Shown piece by piece: positions 1-6,370 of a DNA stretch of 6,616 bases. How positions within the stretch are numbered: the stretch's first letter is position 1; each line of letters begins with the position of its first letter. The position numbers were made by a program, and so were the translations under genes. A model generated the notes under the pieces. That model did not search any database and was not told where the DNA came from. It saw only the letters and a program-made list of their open reading frames with translations. This stretch comes from Proteobacteria bacterium UBA1858 (lineage in GTDB: Bacteria; Pseudomonadota; Gammaproteobacteria; UBA4575). The stretch lies in contig DDIE01000066.1 in the NCBI GenBank assembly GCA_002338385.1, positions 7,674 to 14,289 on the forward strand, given 5' to 3'.

Positions 1-1703
1 CCGCCGCTCTATTGGCCATCACACTAGTGCCAGTATTAATGGGAATATTTCTTCGTGGACGCATCGTGCCAGAACAGAATAATCCAGTGAATAAACTCCT
101 CATCGCCGCCTATCGTCCGATAATCAATCTTGTCCTAAAAGCACCCAAAACAGTGCTGTTCGTGATTGTTATTGCAGTGATGATTGGTTTAAGTCCGATT
201 ACAAAATTAGGCAGTGAGTTTATGCCTGATCTTGATGAAGGCGATCTCATGTATATGCCGACGACCTATCCGTCGATATCGATTGGTAAAGCGCAACAGC
301 TATTACAACAGACAGATCGGCTGATTCGCACCGTTCCTGAAGTTGAGCGAGTGTTTGGCAAAATGGGACGCGCGGAAACAGCCACCGATCCGGCGCCACT
401 TACCATGATAGAGACCGTGATTAAGCTAAAACCCAGAGATCAATGGCGCCCCGGGCTGAGCATGGCTGATCTGAAAAAAGAGTTTAATCAATTGATACAG
501 TTTCCTGGCCTCACCAATGCATGGGTAATGCCGATCAAGACACGTATTGATATGTTATCGACCGGTATCAAAACACCGGTCGGGATCAAGATTGCGGGTG
601 CAGACTTAGATGTCATACAACAAATCGGTGCCGAAGTGGAGCAGGTGCTTAAAGATATTGAGGGGACTTCTTCAGCCTATTCTGAACGTGTGGCCAGTGG
701 GCGCTACATTGTGATTGATATTGACCGTCAAGCGGCTGCGCGTTATGCCTTAGACATTGCTGAAATACAGGAGATTGTGAGTATTGCAGTGGGAGGAATG
801 CAGGTGGCAATGACGACCGAGGGGTTAGAGCGTTACCCAATCAATATTCGTTATCCAAAAGATTGGCGCGATTCACATATCCAACTGCAACACTTGCCTA
901 TAGTGACACCTGCGGGTGCCCAGATACAGCTGCGCGAAGTTGCAGATGTGCGCATAGAAATGGGCCCAGCCATGATCAAAACAGAAAATGCACGCTTGAA
1001 TGGCTGGATTTTTGTTGATATCGAAGGGCGTGATTTGGGCTCATATGTCAAGCAAGCGCAGCAAGTTGTGGCTGACAGCATTGACCTACCTGCAGGATAT
1101 ACACTCTCATGGTCAGGTCAGTATGAATATCTTCAACGTGCCAAGGAAAAACTGAAGCTTGTTGTGCCATTGACACTGGTAATTATTATACTACTCTTAT
1201 ATCTCAACTTTAAGAGCTTCACCGAAGTGATGATTGTGCTCGGTACACTGCCTATGGCGCTGGTGGGGGGTGTATTGCTTCTTTATTTTCTGCAATATGA
1301 GTTATCGGTGGCCGTGGGTATCGGTTTTATTGCACTGGCTGGTGTCAGTGTAGAAATAGGCATTGTGATGTTGGTATATCTTAATCTGGCTCTGGCACAA
1401 CAAAAAGAATATGCCGCTAAGGTCAACAAACCACTGACGAGTAATGATCTCAAGCAAGCAATTGTGAGTGGTGCCTTAAAGCGCATCAGACCAATCATGA
1501 TGACTGTATCTACCATTCTGTTTGGTTTATTGACAGTTATGCTGGCAACTGGAACGGGCTCAGAAGTGATGCGTAGAATTGCTACGCCGATGGTGGGGGG
1601 GATTGTCAGTGTTACCATCCTGACGTTGATTGTTATTCCTGCAATCTTCCTGTTGATTCACTCCGCACGATTGAATAAATCGGATTCAAATCCAGCAGCA
1701 TGA
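1..1703 (+). CDS. cusA: CusA-type Cu(I)/Ag(I) RND efflux pump, C-terminal part (5' end outside window)
   Basis: Inner-membrane proton-driven pump subunit of a CusCBA-type tripartite system exporting Cu(I)/Ag(I). The frame is open from base 3, so the gene begins upstream; the TTG at 12 is an internal Leu codon (residue 1 below). About 566 of the roughly 1,040 residues usual for the family are present. Visible landmarks: a membrane segment near 44-62, a large periplasmic domain with VFGKMGRAETATD and RIDMLSTGIK, then membrane segments near 384-402, 409-430, 434-464, 494-516 and 529-551. Met82 (YMP), Met132 (LTMIET) and Met181 (IDMLSTG) have the same 50/49 spacing as E. coli CusA M573/M623/M672, the metal-binding triad. 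Glu448 in FIALAGVSVE matches E939 of the proton relay, but the K984 position is Ile495 (RIRPIMM). CusA is more likely than CzcA because of the Met triad; the cusB/cusC partners would lie upstream. Confidence 0.95.
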   Translation, partial: AALLAITLVPVLMGIFLRGRIVPEQNNPVNKLLIAAYRPIINLVLKAPKTVLFVIVIAVMIGLSPITKLGSEFMPDLDEGDLMYMPTTYPSISIGKAQQLLQQTDRLIRTVPEVERVFGKMGRAETATDPAPLTMIETVIKLKPRDQWRPGLSMADLKKEFNQLIQFPGLTNAWVMPIKTRIDMLSTGIKTPVGIKIAGADLDVIQQIGAEVEQVLKDIEGTSSAYSERVASGRYIVIDIDRQAAARYALDIAEIQEIVSIAVGGMQVAMTTEGLERYPINIRYPKDWRDSHIQLQHLPIVTPAGAQIQLREVADVRIEMGPAMIKTENARLNGWIFVDIEGRDLGSYVKQAQQVVADSIDLPAGYTLSWSGQYEYLQRAKEKLKLVVPLTLVIIILLLYLNFKSFTEVMIVLGTLPMALVGGVLLLYFLQYELSVAVGIGFIALAGVSVEIGIVMLVYLNLALAQQKEYAAKVNKPLTSNDLKQAIVSGALKRIRPIMMTVSTILFGLLTVMLATGTGSEVMRRIATPMVGGIVSVTILTLIVIPAIFLLIHSARLNKSDSNPAA

Positions 1704-1850
1704 GGCGCTCATAAGGTGCGTGTGACAGTGTCAATGGCTAATCTTTGCGCATGCTGTATGACTGCATAGCACTCATCGACAAGCATAATTTTGTCAGTTA
1801 GCATAATCAGTCCAGTCAATAATGCACGAAATGATTATTGTCCCATAGCA

Positions 1851-1872
1851 TCATCATTGCTGATGAATTTTT
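1851..1872 (+). terminator. weak hairpin plus T-run, possible terminator of cusA transcription
   Basis: The 6-bp perfect stem tcatca/tgatga (1851-1856 with 1861-1866) closes a TTGC loop and is followed by one A and five T (1868-1872), the layout of a Rho-independent terminator. The stem has only two G-C pairs, so it would be inefficient. It ends 26 nt before the next start codon, so a promoter for the next gene placed upstream would have to read through it. It may instead be a leader structure. Confidence 0.3.
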
Positions 1873-1887
1873 GATTGTGACGTGGTT

Positions 1888-1893
1888 GGGAGG
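1888..1893 (+). promoter_or_regulatory. Shine-Dalgarno site for the GT2 gene
   Basis: The purine run gggagg ends 5 nt before the GTG at 1899. It is the best ribosome binding site in the window and decides the choice of that GTG as start. Confidence 0.65.
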
Positions 1894-1898
1894 TTGGT

Positions 1899-3278
1899 GT
1901 GTCAAATAGTGTCGATGAGCAAGTGCTGCTGAAGAAAGTGCGACATTCGAAATTCTTCGATGGTGACTGGTATGTCGCTAAATATGCAGAAGTTGAAGCA
2001 AGTGGCCTCACCCCTGAATGCCACTATTTACGTTATGGTGCAGAGTTATTATTTGATCCCGGGCCATATTTTTCGACCCGATATTATTTTGCGATGCATC
2101 CTCATTTGCGGCGCAAAAATATCAATCCACTAATTCATTATGCGCGCCAAACTAAAAGAGGTTATCGACAAGAAAATACACTTAAAGCGGCCAATGAAAT
2201 TGCACTATCAGGGCAGCATAGTCGGGCAATCAAATTGGCAGCGCGAGACTTGCCAGAAAAATATGCGCATAGTATGAATATACTCAAGGCTAATCGTGCA
2301 CTCAGCCAAGGTTCACAATCTCAGTGGTTATACTATCTCAACAAATATCTGCAGGCTGTAAACACATCCAGTATTGCACTTAACGGTGAAGGTGGGCTAG
2401 TTCATCAACTTTCTCCCAAACAATCAAAACAAGTCAGTGGCGGTCCGCTAGTGACGGTATTAATGGCTGTATATAACGCAAGTGAAACACTGGAGATGGC
2501 AGTAAATTCAGTACTTAATCAAAGCTGGCAAGCACTGGAATTATTGATCGTTGATGATGCCAGTGAAGATGATAGCTGGATAATTCTTAATCGGTTGGCG
2601 CGCACAGATAGGCGTATTAAGATATCTAGGAACGCTCATAACGTAGGCTGCTATGTGTCAAAAAACCTGGCCTCTAAAGAAGCTCAGGGCGCCTATATTA
2701 CAAGTTTTGATGCGGATGACTGGGCTCACCCAGACTGGTTGCATAGTGCCATGCAATACATGTCAGCAGATAAACAATCACTTCCCGTGACTTCGTCATT
2801 AAAAATCAAAATGACCTTATCTGGGAGAATTATCAATCTCTGTAAGGTGGGATCAAACTTTTCACAAGATGGTGTGAGTCATCGGACATGCGCAGCCACT
2901 ATATTTGAGCGTAAATTTTTCCAACAGGTACTTGGCGGTTGGGACAGTGTCCGTTGTGCTGCTGATACTGAGCTCATTGCTCGTTGCGAGACCTTACTCA
3001 GCTCACAGCTACGTGTATTGAACTTTATAAGTAGTCTGGTCTTCATGCGTCCTGATTCGTTAACTAGTCATCCAGAATATGGTGTTATTGATGGAAAACG
3101 ATCAGCAATACGCAATGAATATCGCGAAAACTTTGTGCGTTGGCAACAGAGCTTGGAGGCTGAAGCGGCTTTTTTTATGCCTTTTCCGCATAGCAACAGA
3201 AATTTCAAAGCGCCAGCGGCTATGTTGCCAGACGCAGCTGCGGTCAAACATGTGGTTGAGGCTGGCTTTAAGTCCTAA
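1899..3278 (+). CDS. family 2 glycosyltransferase with N-terminal tandem aromatic-motif domain
   Basis: Predicted cytoplasmic GT-A enzyme (459 aa) that transfers a sugar from a nucleotide donor, probably in surface polysaccharide assembly; donor and acceptor are unknown. The GTG start is supported by gggagg 5 nt upstream. Residues about 19-89 hold two copies of a unit seen at the N-terminus of some polysaccharide glycosyltransferases: FFDGDWYVAKY...HYLRYG (19-47) and YFSTRYYFAMHP...NPLIHY (57-81). Residues about 90-160 look helical and TPR-like. The GT2 domain begins at VTVLMAVYNA (185-194), followed by VDDASEDDS (218-226), the metal/nucleotide-binding DADDW (271-275) and GGWDSVRCAADTEL (346-359), where D356/E358 occupy the usual catalytic-acid region. 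There is no signal peptide or membrane segment. It converges with the next gene. The family call is firm; specificity cannot be read from sequence. Confidence 0.9.
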   Translation: MSNSVDEQVLLKKVRHSKFFDGDWYVAKYAEVEASGLTPECHYLRYGAELLFDPGPYFSTRYYFAMHPHLRRKNINPLIHYARQTKRGYRQENTLKAANEIALSGQHSRAIKLAARDLPEKYAHSMNILKANRALSQGSQSQWLYYLNKYLQAVNTSSIALNGEGGLVHQLSPKQSKQVSGGPLVTVLMAVYNASETLEMAVNSVLNQSWQALELLIVDDASEDDSWIILNRLARTDRRIKISRNAHNVGCYVSKNLASKEAQGAYITSFDADDWAHPDWLHSAMQYMSADKQSLPVTSSLKIKMTLSGRIINLCKVGSNFSQDGVSHRTCAATIFERKFFQQVLGGWDSVRCAADTELIARCETLLSSQLRVLNFISSLVFMRPDSLTSHPEYGVIDGKRSAIRNEYRENFVRWQQSLEAEAAFFMPFPHSNRNFKAPAAMLPDAAAVKHVVEAGFKS

Positions 3279-3284
3279 TATATG

Positions 3285-4268
3285 TCATTCAGAATCTTTC
3301 TCTTTGCTATGTCGAGACAGTATTTGCTGAATTTTATGATAGTCCTGCTGACGAATATTAATATGTTCCAGGGTGGGGTTTTGCATTAACACTGATCGTG
3401 CAAGACTAGAAATATTATGAATAAAGAAATCACAGCGTGATAGTAATAAATGTTCTACCAAGACATCCTCGCCACTTTGTGCCGCTAGCTCGCGATCCTG
3501 CGTAAGAAAGTAAGGCATGATTTCACCAGTAGGTCCGACCCCGGAGTTGATCTTCTCACTTGAACTTTTCCTGATCGCAGGATAATCGACACACAAGTTT
3601 GGATAGCGTCTTTTTAATGCATGAATATATGCCTCATCATCACTGGCTATAAATAACTTAATATTTTTCGAGGTAAGCTTGCGGGCTGTTGCCACTGATC
3701 TGTCAATTATTTCAAAATATTCTTCAAGTATGACTACTTGTTTGCGCAGTTCGTGGTCAATTGCGTCAGTACCACGAATGTGCACACCGATAACATAGCA
3801 AGACGCTAAATCTGCGCGCCAGAAATTCTCAACCTTTGCTTTAATATAGTCTCGAATATGGATATTTCTCTTGATCAGCTTATAGATTGTTTTACGCACC
3901 TGCTTATTTGGATCAGCCAAAAATGGTATAGACACGTCTGCTGTCGAGTTCTCGATAGTCGGTGAATAATCATTAAGCACATGATTGTTATCAAAAAATG
4001 ATAATTTTTCATCCTCATTCATCATCAATATATGACTTTCAGAGAAAAGTGTATCTAAGGGTTGAAAGTAGTACTCCCAAACGTTCTTCTTACCACGGTA
4101 GCCTCTAGCTGTGTGGTAACAGCAGTGCTCACCAAAAAAAACAATTGGGATTAAATTAAGCTTCTTTGCCAGTGAGAGCGAGTTGATCACTTGGTGATAT
4201 AATGAAAACAATCCCACATCGCGTTCTTGTATAATCATAAACTGAGACGGTTTTTTTCGACCAAACAT
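3285..4268 (-). CDS. NodZ/FUT8-like (GT23-type, GT-B) glycosyltransferase, putative fucosyltransferase
   Basis: 327-aa protein, predicted cytoplasmic. The key motif is VIGVHIRGTDA (159-169), the H-x-R-x-x-D signature that binds the GDP-sugar in NodZ, FUT8 and O-fucosyltransferases. It is followed by LFIASDDE (205-212) and by EHLLLSRCDFFIHNISS (272-288), which resembles the FUT8 segment VDIHFLS...FSS. The N-terminal half carries CCYHTARG (49-56) and VWEYYFQP (63-70), shared with the gene at 4393, its paralog. Two deviations: the lysine usual after HxRxTD is Ala169, and Glu272 stands where family members and the paralog have Asp. The ATG at 4268 is the first usable start in the frame, with no clear Shine-Dalgarno. 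An alternative start at Met11 would align better with the paralog's N-terminus. The gene is transcribed divergently from 4393. A fucose donor is an inference; another GDP-sugar is possible. Confidence 0.82.
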   Translation of the reverse strand: MFGRKKPSQFMIIQERDVGLFSLYHQVINSLSLAKKLNLIPIVFFGEHCCYHTARGYRGKKNVWEYYFQPLDTLFSESHILMMNEDEKLSFFDNNHVLNDYSPTIENSTADVSIPFLADPNKQVRKTIYKLIKRNIHIRDYIKAKVENFWRADLASCYVIGVHIRGTDAIDHELRKQVVILEEYFEIIDRSVATARKLTSKNIKLFIASDDEAYIHALKRRYPNLCVDYPAIRKSSSEKINSGVGPTGEIMPYFLTQDRELAAQSGEDVLVEHLLLSRCDFFIHNISSLARSVLMQNPTLEHINIRQQDYHKIQQILSRHSKEKDSE

Positions 4269-4392
4269 TGTGCAATCTACAAGCCTTATATGTGAATGAT
4301 TATGCGGGATTTTAGGGGCGATACAGCAGTCATGGCGCCACTCTTGAATATCCCATTTTAAACAATAATCGATTTGAGAATTTCGTTAAGTC
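4269..4392. promoter_or_regulatory. divergent promoter region between the two NodZ-like genes
   Basis: These 124 nt separate two head-to-head start codons and must hold promoters for both directions unless transcription arrives from afar. On the minus strand TATAAG (complement of 4285-4290) is a 5/6 match to a -10 hexamer, without a recognisable -35. On the plus strand TTGAAT (4344-4349) and AATAAT (4364-4369) are separated by only 14 nt, which is short. An 8-nt palindrome tggcgcca lies at 4333-4340. One arm of a 13-bp inverted repeat is at 4290-4302. Neither gene has a good Shine-Dalgarno. Confidence 0.4.
4290..4302. repeat. left arm of 13-bp inverted repeat
   Basis: The sequence atgtgaatgatta is the exact reverse complement of 4416-4428. 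It lies 21 nt upstream of the minus-strand start codon. Confidence 0.7.
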
Positions 4393-5376
4393 ATGCGCTA
4401 TCTAATTATTACTATTAATCATTCACATGCTGGTTTGTTCGCTTATGTAAACTTTGCCATGAATCAAATCATTTACGCAGAGACGCATCACTTAATCCCA
4501 GTTGTGTATTTTGGACCAAAGTCTGGTACTGGTGACAACGCATACTATCATGCTCAACGAGGTGACAATATGTGGGAATATTACTTTACACCTGTTGCGG
4601 GTCTGGCATATGAGGAACTGCAGAATTATATCAATGATGACTCTTGCGATATTACTGAAAAAGACTGCATGACGCTAACAACAGGGCAGTTATGGCAGCT
4701 ACATTGCAACGATCCAAAGAGTATTTATCCTTATCCACACGGTATGCATGAACATGCCCCCATTGATGAGTGCTGGTATCAACAGCAGCGTGCAAAAGCA
4801 TATCGAATCATGCAGGAATACATTCATGTCAAACCCGCTATTGGCGATAAAGTAGACGCATTTCATGATGCACATTTTAAAAATCATAAGGTGTTAGGCA
4901 TACACATGCGGGGGACGGATAAAGGCACTGCACATGCCAGACCTGCGTTGATGCGTGTTGTACAGCCAGAAGAGTATTTCCAGCATATTGATCGCTATAT
5001 GCTCGCCAATGGCTCAGGCAAAATATTTGTGGCCACTGATCAAATCCAGTTTCTGCAAAAAATGATTGACCGCTATGGTGAGCAAGTCATTGCATATGAG
5101 TGTATTCGTTCAAATAGTTATCGTAGTGTATTTGAAAAAAAAGATGGTCAAGGTTATCTAAAAGGAGAGCAAGTGCTCATTGATGCATTATTGTTGTCGC
5201 GCTGTGACTTCCTAATAAAATGCACCTCAGCAGTTGGTGAATTTGCCCTATACTTCAATCCAGAGCTTAAATGTATCGACCTTAATCATATCAATTATGA
5301 TGAGCGCTTATTTACACAATTCATGGTCAACTGCAAAAGATGGTGTTATCTCAAGTTTTTAAAGTACTTCAGTTGA
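4393..5376 (+). CDS. second NodZ/FUT8-like (GT23-type, GT-B) glycosyltransferase, putative fucosyltransferase
   Basis: 327-aa predicted cytoplasmic enzyme, a diverged paralog of the minus-strand gene at 3285-4268. Shared blocks, in order: GLFAY (14-18), HLIPVVYFG (33-41), YYHAQRG (51-57), MWEYYFTP (60-67), VLGIHMRGTDK (167-177), EEYFQHIDR (193-201), IFVATD (211-216) and LIDALLLSRCDFLI (262-275). H171, R173, D176 and K177 form the complete donor-binding signature, and Asp264 matches the conserved Asp before the LLLS block, so this copy looks catalytically intact. The start is fixed: an in-frame TAA at 4387-4389 lies one codon before the ATG, and no strong Shine-Dalgarno is present. The C-terminus ends in a basic/aromatic stretch (CKRWCYLKFLKYF) that could touch the membrane. 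It probably forms an operon with the gene 34 nt downstream. A GDP-fucose donor is inferred from the motif only. Confidence 0.85.
   Translation: MRYLIITINHSHAGLFAYVNFAMNQIIYAETHHLIPVVYFGPKSGTGDNAYYHAQRGDNMWEYYFTPVAGLAYEELQNYINDDSCDITEKDCMTLTTGQLWQLHCNDPKSIYPYPHGMHEHAPIDECWYQQQRAKAYRIMQEYIHVKPAIGDKVDAFHDAHFKNHKVLGIHMRGTDKGTAHARPALMRVVQPEEYFQHIDRYMLANGSGKIFVATDQIQFLQKMIDRYGEQVIAYECIRSNSYRSVFEKKDGQGYLKGEQVLIDALLLSRCDFLIKCTSAVGEFALYFNPELKCIDLNHINYDERLFTQFMVNCKRWCYLKFLKYFS
4416..4428. repeat. right arm of 13-bp inverted repeat, inside a coding region
   Basis: The sequence taatcattcacat lies inside the plus-strand gene, covering codons that spell NHSH (residues 9-12). It pairs perfectly with 4290-4302 across a 113-nt spacer containing both start codons' upstream regions. 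Confidence 0.7.
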
Positions 5377-5410
5377 GTGCTCTGTTGATACCCAGCGTAA
5401 ATAATAATTC

Positions 5411-6370
5411 ATGACACACACCAAGTATTTCCATTTTCTCCATGCGCGATCGGGTTTTGGTGATCGGATCGTCGATCTTTGGGCAGCTAAGACAGTGGTT
5501 TCCTTGCTAGATCCAGCAGCAAAACTTTATATATTGTGGGATAACAAAGGTATTAATTTCGGCTATGGTAATACCCGTTATAAAGCATCGTTATTTAACA
5601 TTAAAGGCTGCAGTTTGGCAGTTAAAAAAAAGCATAAATTACACATGCCAGCCTCGTATGAATTCGATGCCCATCACAAAGAGGCAATAGGAAAAGTCTC
5701 TTTATCATCCGCCAGGCAGCAAATTATCCTGCGAGATGGTCAAGAATGGGGCAACTCGTATGCCAGTCGCATTCATGCAAGTCTGGAGTTTTATGGTTGT
5801 GACAACACCCTCTCTTTGGATCAGGTGGTACAGTGTTATCAGCGCGTCGCAAGGAGCACACAGTGTGTATGGCATATGAATATATTCATACCTCTGGATA
5901 TCGCTACACGCGTGGGTATTCATGTGCGACGTGGTGACAAGCTTGTCGCGGTAGAGAAGGACTACACGATGTCCTCACGCACATGGGTAACGATCGAAAA
6001 AAGGGCTCGCCAGCAAATTGATCTTTTCATAGAGCGTAAACAACCTTTATTCATTTGCTCAGAAGACATACCCTACCGGAATCAGCTCGTCAGAGATATT
6101 CGTAGCCGAGGAGGGGATGTACAAGTGATCGATTTGCCATCGCGCTTATCCAGTGTCCACGGCTATGCCGCATTATGTGATTTCTTCGCGTTAACAAGAT
6201 GTCAGCGAATAGTCCAAATGACGAAGTACTCTACATTTTCAATTGCTGCTGCAATCGCCGGGCACAAAGCGATATTAAATTTTTCTCCAGAGGGAGGTAT
6301 TTCCGGTAACCGATTATATCGTTGGCAGCATATGCTTGCAGGACTTGAATTTAAATCAGCTTCTGAGTGA
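5411..6370 (+). CDS. fucosyltransferase-like GT-B protein with HVRRGDK motif
   Basis: 319-aa predicted cytoplasmic glycosyltransferase. Near the N-terminus SGFGDRIVDLW (14-24) resembles the glycine-rich loop that opens many O-fucosyltransferase-like and GT11 proteins. RVGIHVRRGDK (167-177) is the H-x-R-R-G-D donor motif. FICSED (214-219) fits the following strand, and DFFALTRCQRIVQMTKYSTFS (257-277) matches the pattern Asp, hydrophobic run, Ser/Thr-x-Cys, then S-T-F-S seen before the C-terminal helix in GT11 and related families; the Trp that often follows in GT11 is absent. It is clearly related in fold to the two NodZ-like neighbours but belongs to another branch. An in-frame TAA at 5405-5407 fixes the ATG at 5411; no clear Shine-Dalgarno is visible. 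The 34-nt gap from the previous stop suggests co-transcription. GT11-like versus O-FucT-like is undecided, and the substrate is unknown. Confidence 0.75.
   Translation: MTHTKYFHFLHARSGFGDRIVDLWAAKTVVSLLDPAAKLYILWDNKGINFGYGNTRYKASLFNIKGCSLAVKKKHKLHMPASYEFDAHHKEAIGKVSLSSARQQIILRDGQEWGNSYASRIHASLEFYGCDNTLSLDQVVQCYQRVARSTQCVWHMNIFIPLDIATRVGIHVRRGDKLVAVEKDYTMSSRTWVTIEKRARQQIDLFIERKQPLFICSEDIPYRNQLVRDIRSRGGDVQVIDLPSRLSSVHGYAALCDFFALTRCQRIVQMTKYSTFSIAAAIAGHKAILNFSPEGGISGNRLYRWQHMLAGLEFKSASE

Larger units (their letters stand above)
1704..1898. other. intergenic region between cusA and the GT2 gene
   Basis: There is no supported gene in these 195 nt. Visible elements are an 11-nt palindromic site tgacagtgtca at 1723-1733, a direct repeat agcataat at 1782-1789 and 1800-1807, a TTGTCA hexamer at 1791-1796, and a hairpin followed by five T at 1851-1872. 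A promoter for the downstream gene probably lies here, but no -35/-10 pair has good spacing (TTGTCA to TCAATA is 19 nt), so none is called. Confidence 0.4.

Noticed and set aside
12..14. TTG as the start of the efflux pump gene
   Set aside because: The frame stays open to the left edge and the residues before it (Ala-Ala-Leu) continue the CusA match, so the gene is cut by the window and TTG is an internal Leu codon.
1595..1601. Run of seven G in cusA as a frameshift or phase-variable site
   Set aside because: The reading frame is intact and encodes the conserved PMVGG motif, so the run is explained by consecutive Gly codons in a conserved position.
649..1618. Three minus-strand open frames inside cusA
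   Set aside because: They are antisense to a strongly conserved coding sequence, show no recognisable domain and lack convincing ribosome binding sites.
1723..1733. Palindrome tgacagtgtca as an operator
   Set aside because: It is short, sits just after the cusA stop and far from the next start, and has no paired promoter, so no regulator can be assigned.
3079..3330. 83-codon plus-strand frame overlapping the end of the GT2 gene
   Set aside because: It is out of frame with a well-supported gene, has no recognisable motif, and runs across the convergent junction into the antisense of the next gene.
4321..4367. Upstream extension of the minus-strand NodZ-like gene
   Set aside because: The frame is open upstream but contains no ATG, GTG or TTG between 4269 and about 4367, so the ATG at 4268 remains the earliest start.
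4699..4887. 62-codon minus-strand frame inside the second NodZ-like gene
   Set aside because: It is antisense to conserved glycosyltransferase sequence and has no protein-like features.
5705..5923. 72-codon minus-strand frame inside the HVRRGDK gene
   Set aside because: It is a shadow of the coding strand, with no motif and no ribosome binding site.
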